55,963 nt of DNA from an uncultured Pelagibacteraceae bacterium. Its GTDB lineage: Bacteria > Pseudomonadota > Alphaproteobacteria > Pelagibacterales > Pelagibacteraceae. The notes beneath the pieces were generated by a model, which ran no database searches, was not told the DNA's origin, and saw only the letters and a list, made by a program, of their open reading frames with translations. The position numbers and the translations under genes were made by a program. The stretch is taken from NCBI GenBank assembly GCA_902603305.1, contig CACKUI010000004.1:1-55963 (forward strand). Reading direction: 5' to 3'. This document shows, in pieces, positions 47,364 to 55,963 of this stretch; the stretch's first letter is position 1; every line of letters begins with the position of its first letter.

Positions 47364-48317
47364 ATGAAAAAAATAATATCTCTATTATCAGCTATGGTGA
47401 TATCTCTTGTAAGTTTTGCAGGGGTTTCAAACGCAGCAGATAGTAAAAAACCAATTGTTATCCCAACTCATAACTGGTCAAGCCAAATTGTAATGGCTTA
47501 CGTAATTGGCGGAATTTTTGAAAGTATGGGGAACAATGTAAAATATGTAAATGCTGATTCTCAAGCAGTTTATGAGTCGATTAGAATTGGTGATGTAACT
47601 ATATCTCATGAAGTATGGGAATCTGCATTCGGAAAATCATTCACAACTGCTTTAGATAAAGGTGGTTTATTAGATATGGGTGATCACGAAGCTAGAACTC
47701 TTGAGGATATGGGATATCCAAACTGGGTTGTAGAAAAAGGCTTATGCCCTGGTCTACCAGACTGGACTGCATTAAAAAATCCTGATTGTGCGAAAAATTT
47801 CACAACACCTGATTCACCAGATGGAAAAGGTAGAATGTTAGAAGGACCACAAACATGGCATGGAGATTTAATACCTCAAAGAGTTGATGCTCTAGGATTA
47901 GGAGATCTATGGTGGGTTAAATTTGCTGGAAGTGCAGATGCACTTTGGGCAGAATTAGCTGCAGCTAAAAAAGAAGGAAGAGGAACTATCATATTTAACT
48001 GGACACCAAACTTTACAGATGGTGCTGGTTTTACATTTATCGACTTTCCTCCATACACAGCTGGTTGTAGACCAGAAGATGGTGGAGATGGAAAATGTGG
48101 TTCTCCGGATGGTTATTTAAAAAAAGCTGCACATGAAGATTTTCCAAAAACTCATCCAGCAGCTGCAAAAACGTTTAAAAAAATGTCATTCTCTACAAGT
48201 CAAATTGGAGCAATGGCAGCTTTAGTTGATGTCGACAAAATGACTCACGAAGATGCAGCAAAAAAATGGTTAGCTGACAATAAGAGTGTGTGGGAAGAAT
48301 TTACACACGATCATTAA
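47364..48317 (+). CDS. tmoX: Glycine-betaine/TMAO-type ABC substrate-binding protein (TmoX/ProX-like)
   Basis: Signal peptide; KKPIVIPTHNWSSQIVMAYVIGGIFESMG; VSNAADS cleavage region; linked to tdm/tmm-like genes. Confidence 0.82.
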   Translation: MKKIISLLSAMVISLVSFAGVSNAADSKKPIVIPTHNWSSQIVMAYVIGGIFESMGNNVKYVNADSQAVYESIRIGDVTISHEVWESAFGKSFTTALDKGGLLDMGDHEARTLEDMGYPNWVVEKGLCPGLPDWTALKNPDCAKNFTTPDSPDGKGRMLEGPQTWHGDLIPQRVDALGLGDLWWVKFAGSADALWAELAAAKKEGRGTIIFNWTPNFTDGAGFTFIDFPPYTAGCRPEDGGDGKCGSPDGYLKKAAHEDFPKTHPAAAKTFKKMSFSTSQIGAMAALVDVDKMTHEDAAKKWLADNKSVWEEFTHDH

Positions 48318-48336
48318 GGTTAATTAAATAAATTAA

Positions 48337-48373
48337 AGATCTCCCCCAATTAAATTGGGGGAGATTTTTTTTT
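48337..48373 (+). terminator. Rho-independent terminator after tmoX-like gene
   Basis: ATCTCCCCCAATT (48339-48351) / AATTGGGGGAGAT (48353-48365), perfect 13-bp inverted repeat followed by a 9-T run. Confidence 0.93.
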
Positions 48374-48387
48374 CACCTCAAAAAATA

Positions 48388-48849
48388 ATGGTAAAAGTAT
48401 TTTATATAATATTGTTTAACTTTTTTATTTTCAATTTTACTTATGCAAAAGACATAAGTATTGATGAAAATCTTAATTTAGAGTTTTTATGTGAGTTAGA
48501 AAAAAAAATTGTTAAGAATTCGGAATATAATTATAAAACTTTTCTAGCAAAAGACTTAAATGTTAAAAATTTAGATTCATTTCAAATTTATTCAAATAAA
48601 CCTAGCACATTAATGGTAAATGGATTATCAAAATTTTTCTCTCAAAATTCAAATTTTGACGTAAAAATAGTAAATAAGGATGTAGTTTTGTTTAAAGCCT
48701 TTAATAATGAAAAAACTTATTCAGAATCTGCAATAATCACAAGAAAATCAGGTGAATTAATTCACGAAATTACAAAAAATATAAATACAGAAAATTCGGA
48801 AAAAGATATCTCAATCTATGTATGTAAGAATAAATCAAAAAATGCCTAA
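48388..48849 (+). CDS. Hypothetical secreted protein (start corrected from 48355)
   Basis: ATG at 48388 gives a signal peptide MVKVFYIILFNFFIFNFTYAKD; the track's TTG start lies inside the terminator. Confidence 0.62.
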   Translation: MVKVFYIILFNFFIFNFTYAKDISIDENLNLEFLCELEKKIVKNSEYNYKTFLAKDLNVKNLDSFQIYSNKPSTLMVNGLSKFFSQNSNFDVKIVNKDVVLFKAFNNEKTYSESAIITRKSGELIHEITKNINTENSEKDISIYVCKNKSKNA

Positions 48850-48883
48850 TTTTTTTTTAAGAAATTTTGTGTAATATATTTCC

Positions 48884-49261
48884 ATGAAAAAGCTTATATT
48901 TTTTATACTTTTTTCGTCATTAATTGCTTCTATAGCATTAGCAAGAAGCACGGGATGTAAAGAGGGAAATTGTGAAAATGGTTATGGCAAGTGGATTTAC
49001 ACAGACAAAACTACCTATGAAGGTGAATGGGTTGCAACAAAAAAACATGGCCAAGGAACCGAAACATGGCCGAATGGATATATTTACAAAGGTGAATTTA
49101 AAGAGAGTCAGTGGAACGGTATAGGAATTCTATTTTTTCCTGATGGTTCAACATATGAAGGTGAATGGGTCAATGGTTTTATGAACGGTAAAGGCACTTT
49201 TACTTGGTCAGATGGAAAACAAAAAACAGGTATTTGGAAAAATGGAAGTTTCCAAGAATAG
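48884..49261 (+). CDS. Secreted MORN-repeat protein
   Basis: Signal peptide and MORN-like repeats YEGEWVATKKHGQGTETW, YKGEFKESQWNGIGILFF, YEGEWVNGFMNGKGTFTW. Confidence 0.85.
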   Translation: MKKLIFFILFSSLIASIALARSTGCKEGNCENGYGKWIYTDKTTYEGEWVATKKHGQGTETWPNGYIYKGEFKESQWNGIGILFFPDGSTYEGEWVNGFMNGKGTFTWSDGKQKTGIWKNGSFQE

Positions 49262-49787
49262 TTTTAAAACTTTGTCAGAGCCAGTCAAACAATTTGGTGG
49301 ATTAATTAGTATAATTATTCTTATCTTTTTAACTTTTTTTATTTTAAATAATATTTTTGGTGAAGGTGATGAACTGGTTGCCAAAATGAAAATTGAAGAA
49401 GAAAGAATAGCTCAAGAAAGAAAACTTAATAAGCTAATTTCTAGCCTTCCCTCAGGAGTTTTGGTTTCGTTTGATGGTACTGACAATTTTAAATTATCTG
49501 ATGAATTATATGAAGCTGTTTGTAAGGCAACTAAGCTTATACCTCAACGTGCAATTATGGGCGCGAATTTTCTAAACTTTAGAGCTCATGAAATTTATAC
49601 AATTAACGGAAATAAAATAGATGAAACATTTGTAAAATGGGACGATGAAAAAAATAAATGTTTTGCAGGTTTCGTTGTAAGTGGAAATAATGTTGGTGTA
49701 GATGAAACTGTAAAAGTAAGTGGAGAAGCTTTGAGTTTTTTAAGTACAGGTATTGATACAAGAGTTTATTTTATTAAAAATTTTTAA
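49242..49787 (+). CDS. Single-TM hypothetical protein (track start 49212; 49242 preferred)
   Basis: LISIIILIFLTFFILNNIFG TM then charged helix and soluble domain; the later ATG reduces overlap with the MORN ORF. Confidence 0.55.
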   Translation: MEVSKNSFKTLSEPVKQFGGLISIIILIFLTFFILNNIFGEGDELVAKMKIEEERIAQERKLNKLISSLPSGVLVSFDGTDNFKLSDELYEAVCKATKLIPQRAIMGANFLNFRAHEIYTINGNKIDETFVKWDDEKNKCFAGFVVSGNNVGVDETVKVSGEALSFLSTGIDTRVYFIKNF

Positions 49788-49853
49788 GGAGGAAATGTAA
49801 CAAATTATAGAGATTTTATTTTATCTTAAATTCGTATAACCTGAATATTATTT

Positions 49854-50885
49854 ATGTCTGAACCAGTAATTAAATGCCAATCTGTTTATAAAATCTTTGG
49901 AGCAAACGCTGAAAGAATGCTTAAAGAAGCAAATGGTAATGTTGATGCAAAAACATTTCAAGAAAATGGATGTATTGTAGGAGTTAACAATGCTTCTTTT
50001 GAGGTATCTAAAGGTGAAATGTTAGTTGTAATGGGTTTATCAGGATCAGGTAAGTCAACACTATTAAGGTGTATATCTAGATTAACAGACGCAACTGGTG
50101 GAAAAATTTTTATTGAAGGTCAAGACTTGCTTAATTTAAATAACAAGGAACTTATTGATTTAAGAAGAAATAAAATGGGAATGGTTTTTCAAAGTTTTGC
50201 GCTACTTCCACATAAAACAGTTTTAGAAAATATTGCATTTCCTCTTCAAATTAAGGGTATTAAAACTGAAGATAGTATAAATAAAGCAATGGATATGGTC
50301 AAACTTGTTGGTCTCGATGGAAGAGAAAATTATTTCCCAAGAGAGTTATCTGGAGGACAACAACAAAGGGTAGGAATTGCGAGATCATTGGCAGTTGAGC
50401 CAGATATATGGTTCTTAGACGAACCTTTCTCTGCATTAGATCCACTTATAAGGAAAGAAATGCAAGATGAATTTTTAAGACTTCAAGAAAAATTACAAAA
50501 AACTATAATGTTTATTACTCATGATTTTGATGAAGCCTTAAAACTAGCTGATCGAATTGCAATTATGAAAGATGGAATAATTGAGCAATTAGATACACCT
50601 GCGAACATTGTTTTAAATCCAGCTACAGAATATGTAAGAAAATTTACAGAAGAAGTTCCAAGGGAAAAAGTTTTATTAATTAAAGATGTAATGGATGAAA
50701 TAACCTATGACGATATGGGTGATATAAAAGTTTCAAAAGATGAGATTATTGAAAATGTTGCTGAAAAAATATTAACACAAGAAAAAACAGTAGCTGTTAT
50801 AGATGGAAAAAATAATATTGTAGGTTCAATTAATCCTGCAAAAATTATTAATACAGTTTTTGGGGGAAGAAAAAATAATCATTAA
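49854..50885 (+). CDS. tmoV: Glycine-betaine/TMAO-type ABC transporter ATPase (TmoV/ProV-like)
   Basis: Walker A GLSGSGKST, LSGGQQQRVGIARSL, FLDEPFSALDPLIR; C-terminal CBS-like tail. Confidence 0.86.
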   Translation: MSEPVIKCQSVYKIFGANAERMLKEANGNVDAKTFQENGCIVGVNNASFEVSKGEMLVVMGLSGSGKSTLLRCISRLTDATGGKIFIEGQDLLNLNNKELIDLRRNKMGMVFQSFALLPHKTVLENIAFPLQIKGIKTEDSINKAMDMVKLVGLDGRENYFPRELSGGQQQRVGIARSLAVEPDIWFLDEPFSALDPLIRKEMQDEFLRLQEKLQKTIMFITHDFDEALKLADRIAIMKDGIIEQLDTPANIVLNPATEYVRKFTEEVPREKVLLIKDVMDEITYDDMGDIKVSKDEIIENVAEKILTQEKTVAVIDGKNNIVGSINPAKIINTVFGGRKNNH

Positions 50886-50888
50886 ATT

Positions 50889-53042
50889 ATGGAATTACTT
50901 AAAAAATATCCTAAATTGTTTCAATGGTTATTTTTATTAGCTGTATTTTTTGCACTATGCTTTGCAATTGATGTTCCTGAAACTTACAAATTTATTAGAG
51001 GACAAGCAGAATTTGTAAAAGATCCTAATCAGAGTGCCTTCGTATTTCTAGGTAAAGAGGTTAGATATTACGCTTTTGATGTTTTCTGGAGATTGCCACC
51101 ATTACTTGGATGGCTTCCAATTTGGATAAATGATTCATTATTCTTTTTAATGAACGATTGGATGCCAATGGAATTTTGGAATGAAGATACGCAGGAATAT
51201 AAAACACGTCCTTTGGTATTACAAATAACTAGAAACCTAACCGCATTTATGACTTTTCTAATAGAATTAATTAGAGAGATTTTATTAGGCGGTCTTGAAA
51301 CAATTGTTGCTTTTACTAGTTGGGATTGGATAGATGCTAATCCCTGGGCAGAATTACCAGGCTTACCTTGGACTATTGTAGCAGCAGGATCAGCGATACT
51401 TGCTTATAAGTTAGGAGGTAAAGGATTGGCCTTATATGCACTTTTGTCAATGACTTACATTTCAATATTTGGACAATGGAAACCGTCTATGCAAACACTT
51501 TCTTTTATATTAGTTGCAGCACCTCTTTCATTTATTTTTGGTTTAGGTTTGGGTGTTGCGGCATACAAAAGTAAAAGAGTAGAAAAAGCTCTATATCCAA
51601 TACTTTTAGTTATGCAGACGATGCCCCAGTATGCGGTATTAGTTCCTGCACTAGTTCTTTTTGGGGTAGGAGACCATGCTGCAGTAATTATAACAATGAT
51701 TGTTGCTGTGCCGCCAATGATACTATTAACTTTATTAGGTTTAAGGGCTGTCCCCCCAGAGGTAATTGAAGCTGGTAGAATGAGTGGATGTAGTAACTGG
51801 CAACTAATGTCAAAAGTATTAATTCCAACAGCGAGAAGAGATATTTTAATAGGAGTTAACCAAGTTATAATGGTGTGTTTCTCTATGGCAGTTATCTCTG
51901 CATTTATAGGAGCAAAAGGTTTAGGTTTTAATTTATTATTAGCTCTAAATCAGTTGAATATTGGATTAGCATTAGAGGCAGGTCTTTGTATTAGTTTGAT
52001 TGCAATTTTATTAGATAAGATGTCTCTAGCTTGGGCAAATAAACAGGTTGATTATTTTGGTAATTTAAATTTTTTTCAACGAAATAAAAATTCATTATTC
52101 TTTGGAGTTATAGTAATAGTAGGCATTCTATTGGCCTACTTTGGATCAATTTATTTTAAAGACGGGTATAATTATTTATTTGAAGTTCCGCATAATAAAG
52201 GAATATCAACAGCAGACTTTTGGAATAAAGGTGTTGACTGGATATTTGATACTTTCTTTGTATATATAAAAGCATTTAACACTTGGCTAATTGTTGATGT
52301 ACTCCAACCGATGAGAGCTTTATATTTGAGAATGCCAGCCGTAGCCACATTAGTTCTAGTCGTTGGAGCTGGATATTTAATTGGTGGAGTTAGATCTGCT
52401 TTAGTTGTTTGTGGTTTAACTTTATTTATAGCTCTAAGCCCATGGTGGGATAGAGCTTTAGTAACTACATACATGGCAACATTTGGTGTACTAGTATCCT
52501 GCACAATTGGATTCACTGTTGGAACTTTATGTTTTCAAAATAAACATTCTACAAACTTTATGTTAAATGTTTGTGATATATTTCAAACTTTTCCATCTTT
52601 TGTATATTTAATTCCTGTAATGATGCTTTTTGGAATTACAGATACATCAGTTTTAATTGCTGTAATAGTTTATGCTACGATACCAGCAACAAGATACACA
52701 ATTGAGGGTCTTAGAAGTGTTCCAGCTGGACTACATGATGCTGCAACGATGTCAGGTGTCACAAAGTTTCAAAGACTATTTAAAATAGAATTTCCATTAG
52801 CATTTCCACACATGATGTTAGGGCTTAATCAAACAATAGTTTTTGCATTATTTATGGTGATTATCGGGGCTTTTATTGGAACAGAGGATTTGGGTCAGTA
52901 TATTTTAAAAGCTTTATCAGATAAAAAAGGAGCAGGTATTGGGTTAACACTTGGAATTTGTGTTGCATTTATTGGACTAATTTTTGATAATTTAATTAGA
53001 ACTTGGGTAGGACAAAGAAAAAAACATTTAGGTATAGACTAA
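50889..53042 (+). CDS. tmoW: Glycine-betaine/TMAO-type ABC transporter permease with two fused permease domains (TmoW/ProW-like)
   Basis: Two EAA-loop regions: EAGRMSGCSNWQLMSKVLIPTARRDI and HDAATMSGVTKFQRLFKIEFPLAFPHM; 717 aa. Confidence 0.86.
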   Translation: MELLKKYPKLFQWLFLLAVFFALCFAIDVPETYKFIRGQAEFVKDPNQSAFVFLGKEVRYYAFDVFWRLPPLLGWLPIWINDSLFFLMNDWMPMEFWNEDTQEYKTRPLVLQITRNLTAFMTFLIELIREILLGGLETIVAFTSWDWIDANPWAELPGLPWTIVAAGSAILAYKLGGKGLALYALLSMTYISIFGQWKPSMQTLSFILVAAPLSFIFGLGLGVAAYKSKRVEKALYPILLVMQTMPQYAVLVPALVLFGVGDHAAVIITMIVAVPPMILLTLLGLRAVPPEVIEAGRMSGCSNWQLMSKVLIPTARRDILIGVNQVIMVCFSMAVISAFIGAKGLGFNLLLALNQLNIGLALEAGLCISLIAILLDKMSLAWANKQVDYFGNLNFFQRNKNSLFFGVIVIVGILLAYFGSIYFKDGYNYLFEVPHNKGISTADFWNKGVDWIFDTFFVYIKAFNTWLIVDVLQPMRALYLRMPAVATLVLVVGAGYLIGGVRSALVVCGLTLFIALSPWWDRALVTTYMATFGVLVSCTIGFTVGTLCFQNKHSTNFMLNVCDIFQTFPSFVYLIPVMMLFGITDTSVLIAVIVYATIPATRYTIEGLRSVPAGLHDAATMSGVTKFQRLFKIEFPLAFPHMMLGLNQTIVFALFMVIIGAFIGTEDLGQYILKALSDKKGAGIGLTLGICVAFIGLIFDNLIRTWVGQRKKHLGID

Positions 53043-53046
53043 AATT

Positions 53047-54525
53047 GTGAAAAAATTTCTTGTTGCTATCGACCAAGGTACAACATCGTCTAGAGCAATT
53101 CTCTTTGATTTAGATGGCAATATAAAATTTACATCTCAGTTTGAATTTAACCAATACTTTCCAAAAAATGGATGGGTAGAGCATAATCCAAATGAAATTT
53201 GGTTAACTACTCTTAAAGCTTTAAAAAAAGTAATTAAAAAAGCATCTCTACTAAAAGGAAAAATATTAAGTATTGGCATAACCAACCAGAGAGAAACAAC
53301 TATTCTATGGAACAAGAAAACGGGTAAACCAGTATACAATGCAATTGTTTGGCAAGATAGAAGAACTCATGAGTACTGTGAAAGGCTTAAGCAAAAAAAA
53401 TATGAAAATATTTTTAGAAGAAAAACTGGTTTATTTATTGATCCATATTTTTCAGCTACTAAAATTAAATGGATCTTAGAAAACGTAAAAATTTCGAAGA
53501 AACTTCAAAAATCCAATAATTTATTATTTGGCACTGTTGATACTTTCTTAATTTGGAAACTAACTAACGGACAACATCATTTAACAGAGGCAACAAATGC
53601 AAGTAGAACAATGTTGTTTAATATAAATAATAACACTTGGGACAAAGAAATTTTAAAAAAGCTCAATATCTCAAAAAGTATTTTACCTGATGTAAAAAAT
53701 TCAGCGGATAATTTTGGATCAACAAATAAAAAAATAATAGGATATGAAATTCCTATATCTGCAGTTTTGGGTGATCAACAAGCTGCAGCTGTAGGACAAT
53801 CTTGTTTTAAAAAAGGCTCAATTAAAAGTACTTATGGCACAGGTGCTTTTGTAATAATGAATACTGGGTCAAAAAAAATTTTTTCTAAAAATAAATTACT
53901 AACCACAATTTGTTACAGATTAAACGGAAAAAATACTTTTGCTCTCGAAGGTTCGATTTTTATCGCTGGAGCAGGTGTTCAATGGTTAAGAGATAAGTTA
54001 AAATTAATTAATAATGCTTATGACACAGAACAAATTGCTAAATCAAAAAAAAATAATGAAGGTGTGTATGTTGTACCAGCTTTTAGTGGACTGGGAGCTC
54101 CATACTGGAGACCTGACGCAAGAGGAGTTATAACTGGATTAACTAGAGATAGTGATTGGAAAACCTTAGTAAGAGCAGTTATAGAATCTGTGGCATACCA
54201 AAGCTATGATCTATTTAATGCCATGAGAAAAGATGGATTAAAACCAAATATAGTAAAAATTGATGGAGGAATGGTGGAAAACGACTGGTTTTCACAGTTT
54301 CTGGCAAATATTATTGATATCCAAACAGAAAGACCCAAAGTTTTGGAAACTACAGCACTTGGAGTTGCTTTATTTGCTGGATACCAAATAGGAATATATA
54401 AATCTTTACATCAAATAAAGAGAAAATGGAAAAAAGATAGATCCTTTAAACCTAAACTAAGTTCGACAATTAGAAAAAAACTATTGAATGGGTGGAAATT
54501 GTCAGTTGATAAAACCTTATTGTAA
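53047..54525 (+). CDS. glpK: Glycerol kinase (FGGY family)
   Basis: LVAIDQGTTSSRAILFD, GITNQRETTILWNKKTGKPVYNAIVWQDRR, GTGAFVIMNTG, GLGAPYWRPDARGVITGLTR; GTG start. Confidence 0.94.
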   Translation: MKKFLVAIDQGTTSSRAILFDLDGNIKFTSQFEFNQYFPKNGWVEHNPNEIWLTTLKALKKVIKKASLLKGKILSIGITNQRETTILWNKKTGKPVYNAIVWQDRRTHEYCERLKQKKYENIFRRKTGLFIDPYFSATKIKWILENVKISKKLQKSNNLLFGTVDTFLIWKLTNGQHHLTEATNASRTMLFNINNNTWDKEILKKLNISKSILPDVKNSADNFGSTNKKIIGYEIPISAVLGDQQAAAVGQSCFKKGSIKSTYGTGAFVIMNTGSKKIFSKNKLLTTICYRLNGKNTFALEGSIFIAGAGVQWLRDKLKLINNAYDTEQIAKSKKNNEGVYVVPAFSGLGAPYWRPDARGVITGLTRDSDWKTLVRAVIESVAYQSYDLFNAMRKDGLKPNIVKIDGGMVENDWFSQFLANIIDIQTERPKVLETTALGVALFAGYQIGIYKSLHQIKRKWKKDRSFKPKLSSTIRKKLLNGWKLSVDKTLL

Positions 54526-54531
54526 ATTTTA

Positions 54532-55860
54532 TTATTTTAAAAACGCATCCATAGAGTCATCCATCGCTGATGCCCAAGGTGTATGGTGAATAGGAGCTAT
54601 GGATCCAGTCACAGGTGATGAAAAAGATTTATTTCTGTAAGTTGAAATATCATCCATTTTATGATGTTCCCAATCTTTGAAATGTTTTCTTATCAATTCA
54701 AAATCAATTTTTGGATAATCCGACATATCATGAAGCTCTTTAGTATACTCAGTTTGAAAATCAATCATTTGATCAGGATTTTCTAATTTTTCTTCCATAG
54801 AAACCCACTTAGAAATATCTTTTTCTATTTCACTATCATTTGGAATCTTAATTTTATTCATTATCACATCCCTTGCGAACCATGCTTGGCAATCAAACAT
54901 ATTAAAAGTATGAAATTGATCCTGCATACCTAGGTACATTAGCTTATGATTATCTTGCCAAACTACTCCTTTGTATAATTTTGGTGGATATAATCTGTTG
55001 TGAGTTTTGAGACTTAGTTTTTCGTTCAAAAATGGAAAATGATGCAGGTAGCCAGTGCATAATATAATTACATCTGCTTCTTGTTCTGTACCGTCTTTAA
55101 ATATTGCTTTGTTACCTTCTAATCTATCAAGATAGTAAACTTCTTTCATACCAGAAGGCCATTTAAAACCCATTGGATTATGTCTATAACCTATGGTTAC
55201 ACTTTTAGCTCCATATTTATTACACTGTAGTGCAACATCTTCAGCTGAATAACTGCTTCCAAGCACTATAACATTTTTATCTCTAAATTCTTCAGCATCT
55301 CTGAAATCATGAGAATGCATTATTCTTCCTGGAAAAGAACTCATACCCTTGTATTCAGGAATAAATGGAACTGAAAAATGTCCAGTTGAAACAACTACGT
55401 AATCAAACTTGTCAGACAAAATTTTATTGTTAGTTTTATCTTGATAGCTAACTTCAAATTTATCTGAATTGTAATTTACGCTCATTACACTTGTGCTAAA
55501 TTTTATTTTGCTTTTAAGGTTTCCTTTACTTACTCTCCCAATTATATAATTGTATAATACTTCTCTAGGTGGAAAAGATGGAATAGGTTTCCCAAAATGC
55601 TCGTCAAAAGAATAATCTGCAAATTCCAAACATTCTTTTGGTCCATTTGACCATAAATACCTATACATACTGTTGGGTACAGGATCACCATATTGATCTG
55701 AACCAGTTCTCCAACTGTAGTTCCATAGTCCTCCCCAATCAGCTTGTTTTTCAAAACATACGATTTCTGGAACCTTTTCTCCTTTTTGTTCAGCATGTTC
55801 AAAGGCTCTTAACATGGATAAACCACAAGGACCTGCACCGATTATTGCAATTTTATTCAT
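54532..55860 (-). CDS. tmm: Flavin-containing monooxygenase, probable trimethylamine monooxygenase
   Basis: FAD GAGPCGLSML; FMO signature-like FPGRIMHSHDF; NADP-binding VLGSSYSAEDVALQ; CTGYLHHFPFL; adjacent to Tdm/Tmo-like genes. Confidence 0.85.
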   Translation of the reverse strand: MNKIAIIGAGPCGLSMLRAFEHAEQKGEKVPEIVCFEKQADWGGLWNYSWRTGSDQYGDPVPNSMYRYLWSNGPKECLEFADYSFDEHFGKPIPSFPPREVLYNYIIGRVSKGNLKSKIKFSTSVMSVNYNSDKFEVSYQDKTNNKILSDKFDYVVVSTGHFSVPFIPEYKGMSSFPGRIMHSHDFRDAEEFRDKNVIVLGSSYSAEDVALQCNKYGAKSVTIGYRHNPMGFKWPSGMKEVYYLDRLEGNKAIFKDGTEQEADVIILCTGYLHHFPFLNEKLSLKTHNRLYPPKLYKGVVWQDNHKLMYLGMQDQFHTFNMFDCQAWFARDVIMNKIKIPNDSEIEKDISKWVSMEEKLENPDQMIDFQTEYTKELHDMSDYPKIDFELIRKHFKDWEHHKMDDISTYRNKSFSSPVTGSIAPIHHTPWASAMDDSMDAFLK

Positions 55861-55963
55861 ATAAACTATATAATTTTAAAAATTTATCTTATTAATAAAA
55901 TCAAAAAAATAAAACTATTTTTTCTTTAAATTTACTTGTTATTAATGAATAGTTTATTTTTAG

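Noticed and set aside
1-55963. tRNA/rRNA genes, CRISPR arrays, transposases or integrases
   Set aside because: No T-loop-like tRNA structure, spaced direct-repeat array, transposase/integrase motif or terminal repeats recognised; long genes are colinear and intact.

Overview
AT-rich, densely packed bacterial window that looks like a SAR11/Pelagibacter-type alphaproteobacterium (inferred from gene content and style, no database search). I see no rRNA, tRNA, CRISPR array or mobile element. Left to right: (1) end of a polyamine-type ABC transporter (PotB/PotC-like permeases). (2) A 7-gene minus-strand catabolic operon: thiolase, DmdA-like GcvT protein, transthyretin/HIUase-like protein, TPP enzyme, FMN 2-hydroxyacid oxidase, S51 peptidase, second GcvT-like protein. 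It is divergent from a complete peptide/opine-type ABC importer (SBP, two permeases, fused ATPases); its substrate is unknown. (3) BioY, a FadN-order HAD/ECH fusion, an agmatinase-family ureohydrolase, aldehyde dehydrogenase, ArgE-like, CsaA, LysE, AcnA, YfgM/BamB-like, cupin, ZapE, YjbQ, photolyase, diaminopropionate ammonia-lyase. (4) Two parallel glutamine-synthetase + GlxBCD (glutamate-synthase-like) cassettes flanking an Amt transporter. One cassette (GmaS/Mgs-like) has lost the Fe-S cysteines in its FMN subunit; the other has an altered GS HxH motif and an extra 135-aa protein. (5) A solitary SoxB-like oxidoreductase and a TMAO/TMA locus (Tdm-like DUF1989-GcvT fusion, small wHTH regulator, TmoX/TmoV/TmoW-like importer, glycerol kinase, Tmm-like FMO). 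The best candidates for undescribed biology are the unknown-substrate operon/transporter (1949-14997), the second GS-GlxBCD cassette with its accessory proteins, and the palindrome-rich tdm/tmoX control region.
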